DNA from: Fragilariopsis cylindrus CCMP1102 | Taxonomy: Eukaryota > Bacillariophyta > Bacillariophyceae > Bacillariales > Bacillariaceae | Assembly: GCA_900095095.1 (NCBI GenBank) | Contig: FMBT01000450.1 | Coordinates: forward strand, 1 to 64,000 | DNA: 64,000 nt | Direction: 5' to 3' | Shown: piece by piece, positions 35,816 to 47,772 of the stretch | How the letters are laid out: each line of letters starts with the position of its first letter | Numbering within the stretch: position 1 is the first letter of the stretch | The notes under the pieces: generated by a model | Told to the model about the DNA's origin: nothing | Database searches by the model: none | The model's input: only the letters and a program-made list of their open reading frames with translations | Program-made: the position numbers and the translations under genes

Positions 35816-36804
35816 GGCGTGTTCCGGCTCAAGGCTGCCTTTTGTGGGACACTCGCGACTAAAAAATTTTAATGCGCGATACCTCGCGACAGGAAAATTC
35901 TTTAAATTATTAAGTATTGAAATGGAAAATTTTTTCAATTGATACAGACAATGGAAATGTATTGAAACGAACCTCCATGGATATCGATCTATTTAACATA
36001 CGCTTATTAGAAGAATTATAGATATTTGTACTGTTAAGAGAGGAAAAAAGTTTGGGTGTGATTTGGTCATCTGGGGAAAATTCTATGAAGATTTATATGG
36101 GATGGGTGGAAGGCGAATTTCGAATCGCCAGGAAGAGGTGCATAAGAGAGGAAGATTAAAAATCAAATAATGGACTAATAGATAAAGTGCTAATACACAT
36201 GTCTCTGTTAGCTAATGCGATAATTTTTATTGCTATTGGTATATTAAGAGAGGACCCATTATCACCGGGTATGTAGGACGTGTTTTTTCGGAAAATCCGA
36301 TCATGTGTGTCTTTTACTAAGAGAGAGCTCAAGTACTTAAAAATGGATCCAATTAAACCCAAATTTTTCGTCATTGTTAAAAGAACAAGCATCTGTATTT
36401 CGTCTCATAAGCTTTTGTTAAATAGACTGATATCCATGGAGGTTCTATTCAATACATTCCCATTTTCATGTTGATACAAAGGAATTTTGCCCTATTTACT
36501 GCATAGGTGCGCGATAAATAATAATTTTCAAACATTGATACCGTACACCATATGGGGGAAATTCTCCTTGGATGAGTACCAGGTCATTGCCTACACTACC
36601 TAGACCTGTCAATAATTTGGAATGTGTAGAATGCCTATGGATAGGTACTGGAGAAGGTTTGAGGAGCTACCATACAGTTAAAAATCCCCCCGATTGATGG
36701 TACTTCACTGCATAGCGCGTGTTAACCAATCCCGTGTGGCAGGCGTCTGTCCGCAGATTGTCCTTTATTGCACAAAACAGCGCAGGGTTGAGCCGGAATG
36801 CGCC
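35816..36804 (+). mobile_element. Non-autonomous TIR element, copy C (989 bp), more diverged
   Basis: Same family and orientation as copy B, flanked by GCTG duplications (35812-35815 and 36805-36808). Copy 1 of the host repeat has a single GCTG at the corresponding position. The TIR and interior carry scattered differences from A and B, so this is the older insertion. Confidence 0.88.
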
Positions 36805-37483
36805 GCTGCATATTTTCCAGACACTGCTGCTGTATGAAATTTTTGCTGCTTGTCTCCAGCGCATTGAAAACTAGCAATTGTTTTTACTACTAGTGCAATA
36901 GTGAACACTGGTAAATTCCTGTGCAAACTGTGAGTGAGAATATTCTTGTCTCATTATCAACAACAATTATTAGAATCAATTGTTACTATTAGAGAGTAGA
37001 GAATGTATGCAGTAAATGTAGTGCCACCATGCGCCGTATACCAGTTAGATTGTACTAATAGTGCACTACCAAAAAGCTTTCTATACAGTGCACAGAGAAG
37101 GGGGGGGGAGGGAAACAGAAAAGGTATGGTAGCAGGGTATGGGTGCGGTGGCTTCTCAAAAGAGGTATGGTAGCCGGGTACGGGTGCAGTGGCTTCTTAA
37201 TTTTCAACAACATGTATCTTTTTGTGGGAGTAATACTTCACTATACAAATTCAATCTATCAGAGTCAAATCCCTCAAAGGAATTGGATCTATGCATCACA
37301 GTTGAGAATAAAGTGGTATATCTGCATCATAGTTGAGAATGAAGTGGTATCTCTGCATCACAGTTGAGAATGAAGTGGTAATTGCATGGTACAACAAACC
37401 AAGGCAAGTTTGTGAACCAAGGCAAGTTTGTGAGAAGGAGGTGATGATGTGATGTTATTGGTGACATGACAATAGACAGGTCT

Positions 37484-37484
37484 G

Positions 37485-37515
<31 letters not shown>
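37484..37515. repeat. (GT)n microsatellite
   Basis: A perfect GT run within copy 2 of the dispersed repeat, at the place where copy 1 has an ACAGAC array. Confidence 0.9.
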
Positions 37516-37517
<2 letters not shown>

Positions 37518-38030
37518 GGCAGTAAAGAGGTTATATCATCATTCTTCCTAGTAGTATGGTGTTATTTAAGGATAACCTTTAGATCAAAAACTGCCAGTGA
37601 AAACATCATTGCATTGCACCCATTGATACACAGACACCCTCCTAGTAGGGTTCACCTCCAACAAAGGCCACTTTCATTATGGAGTAGGCAAGACTAGCTG
37701 TGGAGTAGGTGCTGTTATTCTAAAATCTAGAGGGGGGTATGTAAAAGTAAGCACACCACAGACTAGACAGTGGGATGTACACAAAGATTAGCACTCATGC
37801 AAGAGTGACACTAAGATTAGAAGGTTATATTCTTTTGGTGTTTTCTTGTTAGCATGCAGCAAGCTGGCAAGGGTAAACACACTGGTAGACAAATAAATGA
37901 TAGAGCCTGTGCTTTTCTAATTGGAGTGTTTCCACAACAATAAAAGCAGTGCGTAAAAGACATTATTTGGAGCCATCACTAGCACTGCACCACCATCAAC
38001 ACAAATCTACACATTTCCTGTTATTTTGTG

Positions 38031-39629
38031 CATCATCTGTCTATCTCAATTGAGGAGCAAAAAGTGACAACTATTCTGCTGATAATATTATATAGCTTAT
38101 CTTCTGCTGCTGATGACATTCTAATCCAATGCATACAGGTAAATGGTTGGTATTTAATCCCAGTCTTTTTTCATTGTTGAATGTGCACTTGAAGTGCAGT
38201 TAATTTCTGCCTGTGAATAGTGCAATCCAACAAAATTGTAAAACAACAACAACAACAACAACAACAACTAAAATTTTACCTTTGCTTTGCTGATCAACAA
38301 GAATATGGTCATGCTATGTGGCATGCCATGTCATGGGTGTGTGGCCATCTTTATACCTTACAGCTGAAACCCATTTTCACTTCTGGTAATGGTGATGAGT
38401 TCAACCCTAAAGGTTGAGTTATTCAGTTATTTATTTTGTTAGTTGGGGTTTGTTTAGTGCACAATAATTTTCATGTGTCCTTTTTTTTGTGCAAGAAGTA
38501 AAACAGCTTACTATAGTGAAAAGATTATTAAAGGGTGGGGGGCTTTAAATGATTTGGTGGATTGAAGTTTGCATGCTTTATAACATACATAATATATAAC
38601 TACTAACTAACTGTTAACAAAAATGACATTATAAGGCAGGCAGGCAGGCAAGCCCTCAGGAAGGCAGGCGAGCAAGTTCAAATGAATGTTCCACACTAGA
38701 GGTATGACATTTGTATGCTGTACATAATTATGCTATACACACCTTCTACCCTACCCACTGCATTCTAGTAATAATAAATAGTATTATTACTACTTATCTC
38801 TCTCCTCTCTCATCATTATTCTTTCTTTCTCTATATACTACCACCACATTACATGTTGTAGTGTGCAGCAAGTGCAGTGGGTAAGGCGGCAGTATAATAG
38901 TAGACCTTTGATTGTCTGATTAGGCTCTCTATTTTTTCCACCCTGTACCTTCTGTTTAATAAGCAACATACAACACACAAGCATCTCTATATTATAGTAA
39001 ACCCTCATTGACTTGACACTCATTCTCATATGTACAAACCGGTACTTAGTGATTGCTTCTTACTACTAGTAGTAGTGTACGTAAGAAGAAAGATCTATTT
39101 TTTGTGTTCGAGTCAGCAAACAATTAAATCCGCGCCATCATTGAAAAAATATGAAAAAAACAAAGAATATGAGATTCCTAATTCCAAATTCCATATACGC
39201 ACAAAAACATTCACTCGCATGACAGCCAAAATGACGTATGCGTGTTGAATTATGATTTGTTAAGAAAAAAACCTGCGCACAACTGTGAATTTTGATTTGT
39301 TTACAAAGAAGAAATCAAAAAAAAAAACGCGCACGACCATTCCTTCTCTCAGCAATTCAAGAATTTAGTTGAACAAAGAAAGATCGCAAGCTGGGTTTGT
39401 TTGTTGGCTTTGATGGCGCTCTTCTCACGTAGTGACTGTTTCGAAAATTGGAACATGCGTAATACGGTAATACCGGTTAACACACGCGTCGTTTGATCAA
39501 TCCCGAGCGCAATCAGAACTGTTTTCTTTGCTTTTTTCCTCTTTTCCTCTCGTTGCTCAACCATCGTCGTCATCATCTCTCCTTATAATTATTTGTTTAA
39601 TATAATAATAATCAAAAAATAAAATCACC
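38031..39629. other. Intergenic region upstream of psbW
   Basis: It contains (CAA)n near 38241-38268 and GGCA repeats near 38636-38655. No convincing gene. The last 100 bases before the psbW ATG are AT-rich 5' UTR-like sequence. Confidence 0.5.
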
Positions 39630-40460
39630 ATGAAATCTGTTATTGCATTACTATTTACTCTATTGGCCTCCGCTGCGGCGTTTGCTCCTATGCAACAAAC
39701 TGTTGGTACGTATATTGCTTCATTTTGAAGAAAGTTGAATTAGTTCAATCTGAACGTGGGATTGTGTTCGTGAAAAGTCGAGCGAATGAATCGTGTAGGA
39801 TGGACTTGGAGAAGCACGTTGTAGTAGGAACAAAGAGAGAGAGAGAGAAAAATGGAAACGATGAACAGTTTTATAGTGCCGGAGTGCTAGATATCGGTCG
39901 TTTACTTTGTCGTCTCGTCTTCTCCAGGAGGAGGAGATGAGAGAGTAAGATGGAAAACAACTTGAAGAATTTCCCTTCAAGTCTGATTGATTACTACAAT
40001 ACAAAAGAGTGCCTGTCCTGTCGAATTATCCTATCCCTTGGAAAACCAGATGACTATTAATTGAATTCACAATGAATGCGCTTTCCTTCTTTGATAAGAC
40101 AACAAAACTCACATCATCCATTTTCTCTCCCCTTCTTTCTATTTTCTAAATTATTTAACAACAATAGCACGAGTTGCCACCACATCATTATCAATGGCAT
40201 CCCAATCCCCTGAACTCCGAAAGGGTTTAATTGCTACTGTTGCTGCTGCTGTACCAACTGTTTTCACCTCAGTTGCTGCCATGGCTACCGATGGTACCAA
40301 TGAATGGTTCGGTGTCGATGACACCCGTCTCTTAGCTGTCCTTTTCGTCGTGCATTGGGCGATCTTAACTCTTTGGTTACAACAATACGGTAATGCGGAT
40401 GAAGAAGAAGATTTCTTTGGTGAAATTGATTACACCGGTGTCCGAAAAAAGAACCCGTAA
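39630..40460 (+). CDS. psbW: Photosystem II PsbW-like protein, plastid-targeted
   Basis: Two exons (39630-39705 and 40168-40460) join across a 462-nt intron to encode 122 residues. The N-terminus MKSVIALLFTLLASAAA|FAP is a signal peptide ending in a variant of the diatom A-S-A-F-A-P motif, used to cross the outer plastid membranes. A transit-like stretch with few acidic residues follows, then a second hydrophobic segment (LIATVAAAVPTVFTSVAAMA), the expected thylakoid signal. The mature part TDGTNEWFGVDDTRLLAVLF aligns with the plant PsbW start TEGTG..FG and continues into one membrane helix and an acidic patch (ADEEEDFF), again as in PsbW. PsbW is a single-helix subunit that stabilises photosystem II. 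The intron lies just after the signal-peptide region. Confidence 0.8.
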
Positions 40461-43076
40461 ACAAAACGGCATCCTTTCTCCTTTTCTTTACACATACCCA
40501 GCAAGATGATATAAAATAATTTTTGGTCGTGTTTTTCGATCCGTTTTTAAATACGTGAACATACACAACCACACTAGACACATAGCACAATATAATGTTG
40601 TACTTAAAATTTAACGCTAGATTAAATTACAAAAACATGCAGCCGTCACGTCTACTGCACCCCTGTTTTATACTCATGCCATACCTTGTCCAGTACAAAT
40701 CATCTTCCATCATCTGTTGTCGTCTGTCTTCTGTATCATGTATCATCCTTTATCTCCTTCTTCATTCTTTAATGCAAGCCTCAATCTCCCTCCAAAGCTG
40801 TAGAATTCATCCATGAAGCTCATGTTGCGACAATGGAACAAAGAATGGTCAACTATAGTCTGCTTTCGTTGTCATACCCTTCCTATCATCCCCACAATAA
40901 TTTCAAGGCATGCAGCAATGCATTGACTTCCCCCTTTCTTCGTAGAGTACTGTTATGTTATGTTATGATATGTTATGATATGTTATGATATGTGCTGAAT
41001 CTGAAGACATGTGAGATAAGAAGAGAGATTGACCACGCTAACTTACGCTGAAAAGCTTGTACCAACAAAAAAGAGATCCGTCCGTGTGCATGTACCAACA
41101 AGTGCAGAAATGCAAACAGAATCAACATAACATACCATACCATACCATACTATACCGAAAAAAAAGAAACACACCCCAATGTTTTGATTCAGTCTCAATC
41201 TTCTACACAAGCAACGGGGGATGGATCACACGGCACGACACGGCACGACACGGCACGAACATCAAGCATACCTCATCAATGTTATGTTATGTTATGTTAT
41301 GTAATACTACCTTACGCACGGAAGGGGACAAGACAGACAGTATACAGAGAACATTCGGTCGGTACGATAATATAACATGCTAGGTAATGTAATCTAGGAA
41401 TGTAATGCATGTATATAAGAACACCATCACCCGTCCGACAACACAACACTCAAATACACATCAAAAATAGTCGGACCAATATGGAAAATCGAATTAAAAT
41501 GAAATCAAAGGATTAATTAATCAAGTAAGTAATCAATCATAATAAATCTAATTTATCTTTAACAAAGAATAAATATTGATAACCATACTGTATGTACCAC
41601 AGTTAGTGTCGCATTTCAAATTCATTCCATTCCATTGCTGGTGCTTTGCTTTGCCTGCTTGTTTTCCTTTTGTTTCGTCGACGTTGCTGAGCTAGTTGTT
41701 TTATTGTTATGCTGACACCGCACTGCACTGCACTGCACTGCATACCGTTGTGTGTAATGCTTACATACCGTGTGATTTCTTTAGGATAGGAGGAACAATT
41801 CACAAATACACCTTCCCTCCCATCTAATAGGATATCAGTTGGAATGTTATTAGCATTCAGTGTTGGGTTGGGTGACTTGTTTGTTGTTGTTGTTGTTTTA
41901 GAATCTTCTCTCTCTTTCTCTCTCTCTCTCTCTCTACTTGACTTGAAACCTCATCCTTCTAGCGTCCTTGCCTCTTTGTTGTTTGTTAAACTTTGCTCGC
42001 TCGCTCGCGTTCGTTCGTTCTATCTCTAACATGTCTCCCATCGATTACGACGAGAAAACGGATTGTATTAGTAGCAGCAGCATTTTTTGCGATTTTTTCT
42101 TATCAGTCGTCTTTCCTTCCTTCCTTCCTGTTTGTTGTTATTGCTGTTTCTTCTACTGTTGCTGCTGTTGCTGCTGCTAGTAGTAGTAGTAGTAGTAGTA
42201 CTTCGAAAGACACGACACGACAAGACACGACATAATTGCCGTTATTGGTATTTGGCTTGATGTATTTCGTTTCGTGCTCATCTCACTGCACTGCAACTCC
42301 GTTATGGTTACTCGTTGTCATCGAGAGTTGAGTACAGCTTGAGATGGATCCAACAGAGGAGTGGAAGCATGCATTGTATTTCGTTTCGTTTCATCAATTC
42401 AATTCACTCACACCCGATCAGTAACAGTCATGTCAATTAATTATATCAAAATATGGATGATAAGAAAATAAGGAAGGAAGGAAGGAATAATTGTCAATTC
42501 ATTTCATTTCATTTCATTTCATTTCATTTCATTTCATTTCATTTCATTTCATTCCACAACTGAACTGGACTCGACGTCCCGTTGACGGTGCTTGGGCAAT
42601 TTGTAATTTGACGCACACCGTCGACCGCCACCAGTAACCACTATCGCTACTGTTGCTGCTGCTGCTGCTGCTGCTACATGTACGGCCGTGACGGTAGCGG
42701 AGGAGGAGGAGTACGAACGAAGTACTTTAGCTACAAAGTTCTCTTCAGTGGGGTTTTAGTCTAGATCTAGTCTATTTTTTGTTCTACTACTACTAGCTGG
42801 CTATCTACTTAATTAGTACAAGTAGTAGAGTAGCTAAATAGCTAGTAGTAGAGTACAGTAGCTAGCTAGCTAGTAGTAGTAGATCTAGCTACTCTTAATT
42901 GTACGACCAGGTAGCGCGCGAAAAGTCAGCGCGATAATATTCAGACAGATACAGTAATGCCAAATTTTACAAATTATTTCAATTGAATAAAAAAGGAACA
43001 AGCAACGCAACCAACAAGAGGAACAAGAGCAAACCACAAGAAAATAAAAGTTTAACTGTAGCAAAAAGAAATAGGA
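40461..43076. other. Intergenic region rich in short tandem repeats
   Basis: It holds TGTTATGATA-type repeats (about 40952-40993), GTTAT repeats (41278-41302), CT runs (41905-41935), (GTA)n (42177-42201), an (ATTTC)n array (42500-42555), (GCT)n (42652-42676) and GCTAGTAG runs (42780-42895). Frames at 41844-42235 are low-complexity only. No gene is called. Confidence 0.55.
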
Positions 43077-44474
43077 ATGATGAACAGAGAGGAGGAGGAA
43101 GAACGACGACGATGCGTGACAGAAGCGATGCATCTCATGCCATTAGATGTAGATTACCATGATGGATGTGTCGTCCTAACAATTTTGTATGATATCGGCT
43201 GGTTACAGTTGTATTTTCGTCAGTGCGAAGAACGAGAAGAAATAAAACTTCTCGATAGTTCAGAACAACAGCAACGAATCCTTGACGATTATGTTCCAAC
43301 ACTACCTTGCGAATATCAATTTAAATTTGGTGACGTGGAGTCCACCAACATTGATTCTGACGGTCGGATTACGTATTTCGCTGTTCCGTGTATAATTGAG
43401 CATGAAATTGATGAGGACGAGATTCTGCCCTATGATTTACCACCTAGCGTTTCACGTCTTCAAAAATTGCAGAAGATTAAAATTTCGGGGTGTCAGCGAA
43501 TTCCGTTAGAACTTGGTGATTTACCTTGCTTGACCGAAATTACATTCGATTGTTGTGACCGGAATCTATTCGGCGGTAACATTCCTGTCGGATTACAACT
43601 CCCGCATGTCACGTGTGTAAACGCGGACGTGCGGGAGTTTCCTAATTGTTTGGTCCCATTTTTTAATTCATTGCCGATCGGTCTTAAAGAACTTTGTTTT
43701 ACTTATTCGGATAAGGATGAATCAAATAAAATAATTTCTTCTCTTCAAAATTATGAATTAAAATTTTGTCAAAGCCTGACAACACTTGCTATATATTCAG
43801 CTGAAGTTGATGACGACGGTTTCGAAAAGCTATTATTTGAGGTACTACCACGATTTCCAAATCTACGGAATCTCGTTCTTCATGGGTGCGGTATTAAAAG
43901 TTTATGCGGAGCAGAAAAAAAGATTAAAGAGTTAGGATTTGTATCCAAGAATACCAAATTGACTAAATTGGATTTACGTGAAAATGATATATTTTACAAT
44001 GGACTCATCGTTTCGAGTATACGCGAATTTGAAAGAACGAAACTAAAGAAGATCAATTCGATTGATGAAAAATCGGCTGCTCTCCTGTTCCTCAATACAT
44101 TCGATACAATTTCGAATCTTGGTGGAACGCTGGTAGAGAATCAGTATGATCCTGATATTGAAGGTGCCTTGAGAAATAATTTGATGAACCGACCGTTTAC
44201 GGAGGAGGGAATTACCGGAATGTGGCCAAGCAACGCCGCGCTGTGGCCATTCATGTTGGAAACAGTGTACAATAACTCGTGGAAAGTGTACGATGAGAAC
44301 TTTGCATACGGTCTCGAACTACAAGAATCTAAAATGAAGAAGAAATGTGCCACCGAACTATTTCACATGATACGTTACGGTCCGATTTTTGCTGTGGATC
44401 AATACCCACAACACCACGAGATCACAACAGCCACAACTGAACCAGCAACAAAAAAGCAACGAACGAAGAAATAA
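43077..44474 (+). CDS. Leucine-rich-repeat protein
   Basis: One exon, 465 residues. An acidic/basic N-terminus (MMNREEEEERRR) leads into a region of unknown fold (to about 120). Irregular leucine-rich repeats run from about 125 to 325: LPPSVSRLQKLQKIKISGC, LGDLPCLTEITFDCC, LPIGLKELCFTYS, FPNLRNLVLHGCGI and NTKLTKLDLRENDI, fitting the LxxLxLxxC/N pattern. The C-terminal third contains a conserved-looking W-P-S-N-A-A-L-W-P-F-M-L-E segment, often seen at the end of diatom LRR proteins, and finishes with a basic KKQRTKK cluster that may be a nuclear signal. No membrane helix or signal peptide. LRR proteins mediate protein binding; the partner is unknown. The second Met is an equally possible start. 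Confidence 0.85.
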   Translation: MMNREEEEERRRCVTEAMHLMPLDVDYHDGCVVLTILYDIGWLQLYFRQCEEREEIKLLDSSEQQQRILDDYVPTLPCEYQFKFGDVESTNIDSDGRITYFAVPCIIEHEIDEDEILPYDLPPSVSRLQKLQKIKISGCQRIPLELGDLPCLTEITFDCCDRNLFGGNIPVGLQLPHVTCVNADVREFPNCLVPFFNSLPIGLKELCFTYSDKDESNKIISSLQNYELKFCQSLTTLAIYSAEVDDDGFEKLLFEVLPRFPNLRNLVLHGCGIKSLCGAEKKIKELGFVSKNTKLTKLDLRENDIFYNGLIVSSIREFERTKLKKINSIDEKSAALLFLNTFDTISNLGGTLVENQYDPDIEGALRNNLMNRPFTEEGITGMWPSNAALWPFMLETVYNNSWKVYDENFAYGLELQESKMKKKCATELFHMIRYGPIFAVDQYPQHHEITTATTEPATKKQRTKK

Positions 44475-45535
44475 ATAAGGAGTGTATTCAGTATCATCCA
44501 ATAGAATAGAGTTATCAACCCATTACGTACGGTATGTATAATGATTTTAGACTGAAAATTGCAAGAATTATACAGTTGTTTATATTCAGCGAGCAATTTT
44601 CAGTCAAAAATTATTATATATTACACTTGTATTAGACAGAAACGGTTAATATATTACTACTCCTGGTTTAAAATGGGTCTATCTAATACATTTAAACTTT
44701 AATTTAAAATGAATAATTTGTAAGTTGCATGCTGGTGAAAGTTCTATAGTTTTACTAGTAATGTCTTGTAAATTGTGATTGAAAAAAATTCAGCTGTGGC
44801 GACAATTTTTAATTTTTTGACAAACGATGGGTTTGAAAAAAATAATATTTTCAATTTTGACATGATTTTATCGCGCGCGGTGGTTCTTGACATTAATTTT
44901 TTACTGCCGTTGAGTGACATCCTAGTTACCGTATTAAAAATATCGCTAACTAATCTATTGTTGTATAATGATATTTTGTTTTGTATTTCTTCTACTCCGT
45001 TTTGACGATTGGTGCGACGTCGACACGACACTTCTCATTTTTTGTTGTTGCTTTCATCGACGTCGCCACTCACAAAATAACATCAACCAATCGAATATTA
45101 ATAAAGATTCATCAGATTCATTATACGACAAATCTATACGGCAAATTATTTGCATCTGTTTGATGTGTTGTCTTAATCTTAGACATCGACACACATTCAT
45201 CGCTTTTATACTTCCAAGACAAGACTTGTGTGAAACTGTAGTCTTGTGAACAACGCGATTGATCAACAAACTTTTAAACTTAAAATACCGTACTGTACTG
45301 TGTGTCGGTTCTCATGCTCTTAAGCAGCTACGGTTCGGTTCGCACACCTCTCTAATGGTTTGTTTTGGGTGGTAGGAAGGAAGAAAGGAAATAGTGGAAG
45401 CAGTTGCAGTAAGTAGTCATAATCTTTAATCTCAAGCACAACAAAAAAGTTGGATGAAAAGACAAAAAGGATAACAACCAAGCACAACCAAAAAACAAAA
45501 ACAAGAACAAGAACAACCAAGCAAGCACAACACCG
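44475..45535. other. Intergenic region with a small hairpin
   Basis: A perfect 13-bp inverted repeat (GACTGAAAATTGC at about 44550 and its complement at about 44593) follows the LRR gene and could act in 3'-end formation. Short frames on both strands at 44744-45031 lack support. Confidence 0.45.
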
Positions 45536-46411
45536 ATGATGTCTACCTTTACTTTATCACCCGCGACTGCCATATCGAATGTTGTTTCTTTAAACAACCA
45601 AAATTCCAAGATCAGAAATGGCAACAACAATAACAATCGATTATGGACACTACATTATATCTATTTCATTGGTGCATTATTCTGCGTAATGTTAGCGATA
45701 TCGCAACAACAACAACAATCATCGTCATCTCCACTTTTCTTGGGAACCGCAGTAACTGCTGCTGTAACAGCAACTGTGTCTTCCGTGAGACCTGCATCGG
45801 TAACAATGATGGCAATGACTGCTGGTGGTCGTACTTTAATTGAAATTGGTAATAATAATAACGGTCGTCGTGATAATGATCATCAAGCTCAAACTCAAAC
45901 TCAAACTCAAGCATTCCGAATTGATATTACCTACCTTGATGAAGACTACGAGAATGGTTTATTAATTTTACGAAGAGCAAACGTCGATGATGATGATGAT
46001 AAGAAGAAAGAGATTGATGATGATGCATCATCATCATCAACAAAAAGTGATAAATTAAATCCATTGTTACAAAAAACTTTCCAAGCTATCAAGAATCCAA
46101 TTGTTGCATCTATAGTAATTGGTAATGTTGCATCTATGATAGGATTATTACCAATAGGACTATCAGGATTCTTACCTGCTCTATCAATTGCAATATTTGG
46201 TAGGAGATTGAAAACAATGAAATGGCTGTCAAAACCTTTGATGTTAGTATTAAAGAATTCAAAAGGATTTGTTGCTACTGCACTAAAAAACAAAAAGAAA
46301 GTACTAGTACCATATGAAAAAATAAGATCACTAGTAAAAGAATTATGTAAATTTATATCAAAATTATATAAAAATGATTGTTGGTACGTACATCATGGTG
46401 ATGAAAAATGA
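45536..46411 (+). CDS. Hypothetical membrane protein, 291 residues
   Basis: Single exon, no family recognised. The N-terminal part has a hydrophobic segment at about 38-57 (LHYIYFIGALFCVMLAI), a Gln/Ser tract and a second hydrophobic stretch at about 66-85. The middle is low-complexity (Asn, TQTQTQ, Asp/Lys and Ser runs). A hydrophobic hairpin lies at about 188-222 (IVASIVIGNVASMIGLLPIG ... LSIAIFG), followed by a strongly basic, helical C-terminus (RRLKTMKWLSK ... LKNKKKVLVPYEKIRSLVK). This suggests a membrane-inserted protein with a basic tail. Two Met codons begin the frame and the first is used. Confidence 0.6.
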   Translation: MMSTFTLSPATAISNVVSLNNQNSKIRNGNNNNNRLWTLHYIYFIGALFCVMLAISQQQQQSSSSPLFLGTAVTAAVTATVSSVRPASVTMMAMTAGGRTLIEIGNNNNGRRDNDHQAQTQTQTQAFRIDITYLDEDYENGLLILRRANVDDDDDKKKEIDDDASSSSTKSDKLNPLLQKTFQAIKNPIVASIVIGNVASMIGLLPIGLSGFLPALSIAIFGRRLKTMKWLSKPLMLVLKNSKGFVATALKNKKKVLVPYEKIRSLVKELCKFISKLYKNDCWYVHHGDEK

Positions 46412-47772
46412 AAATGAACTAGAAGGAACAAAATGAAAACAGCAACAGCAACAGCAACAGCAGGCAGACGAACTATAAAAGAAGAAGGCACGGAAGAGAA
46501 GAAACACACATCCTCTTGCTTGCTTTGAATATTTTGGGACATTAGCAACAGCAAAAACAACAACAACAACAACAACGAAATGAAATGAAACACAATACAG
46601 TACAATATATTACATTAGACCACGTATAGAAAAGAGAAACAATAGAAAGAAATAGAAATACAACTAGTAGGAACGAGAAAAGAGAAGAAATTTAACTACA
46701 TATAGACAAAATAAAAAAGAACTATCATACTCAGTGCACCGCCCAGTAGGACTGACTACCTATTGTGCCTACCTGTCTACCTGTCTGCCTACATGCCTAT
46801 AATGTCACGGATTGTACTGATGGATTTTTTTTGTTTTTTTGTGTTTACGGTATACGTATATTTATGTGTGTGTAAAAAAAGAATATTTACACGACCTGCC
46901 TCGAATAGTACCACCACCAGTAGCATTTACTCATCAGCAAAAGAAAAGAGAGAATTTATATTGATGACGAGACACGATCAGAATTTTGATTAGCAATATC
47001 TGAAATCCAATTCATTACTACCGTAATTCTTTTCTGTCTGTATGTTTAATATTGACGTCGACGGCGATGGCGATGGCGGCGGCGACAGATTATAGAAGCA
47101 AATAGATCCCAACGAATCAACAACCGAAAATCAGATCTAGCTGCATGGTCAATCAACGGACGGCATGCCGTCATCGACTTCAATCTATTGATGAGATATG
47201 ATGTGATATGATCTGACATGATGTGATATATGCGATGTGCTGGGTGTCGTCCGTCTAGGGTTGCACTACATCGCAATTACTGTATTCGTAGTAGGTGCCG
47301 TCATCGTCATCGTCGTCGTCGTCGTCGTCGTAGCCCTCATCGTCCTCATCGTCAGATGCCATTGGCTTTGTTTGGTTGATTGTTGTATATTATTGTGTGT
47401 TTATTTTTGGGCATTTATCACGTATATCCTTTATTGTAATTATTTTACACACAAACCGCCTCCTTTCCTACTACTACAATTCGTTTTTATTACCAAGTCA
47501 TAGCTATCAAATCATATCAAAAACTATCTATCTATCTATCTATCTTATGACTTTATCTAGTTGATTGTTGTATATTATTGCTTTTTGCCACGCAGCATTT
47601 GCCTATGCACAGAAAATAAAACTACTTCATTCGTGACTACTTCAGTCGTTATTTTAAAGATCAGTCAACGATCGAGACAAGGAAGGCAAACAACTTCCCC
47701 TCAGGGCGTCTCTCAATGCCAAGAGAAAGTGCTATTTATCTCATCATTATCATCATCATCATCTGCGACGTG
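46412..47772. other. Intergenic region
   Basis: It contains CAACAG repeats (46440-46465), GTC/CGT runs (about 47303-47350), ATCT repeats (47526-47545) and a TTGATTGTTGTATATTATTG motif present twice (47377 and 47562). No gene is supported. Confidence 0.5.

Larger units (their letters stand above)
32735..38030. repeat. 2.4-kb dispersed repeat, copy 2, enlarged by three inserted TIR elements
   Basis: The reverse complement aligns with 8981-11390. The extra length is three elements of about 1 kb (33244-34243, 34795-35768, 35816-36804). Removing them leaves about 2.33 kb, close to copy 1. Copy 1 shows the corresponding sites without insertion, so the insertions came after the two repeat copies separated. 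The reading stretch near 34580-34690 (minus strand) corresponds to that at 10462-10570 of copy 1. The repeat is decayed. Confidence 0.8.

Noticed and set aside
41844-42235. Overlapping plus-strand frames with Ser/Leu/Cys runs
   Set aside because: Translations of CT and GCT/GTA microsatellites; no start context or domain.
44744-45031. 95-codon minus-strand frame between the LRR and membrane-protein genes
   Set aside because: The opposite strand is equally open and neither product shows domain or composition evidence.
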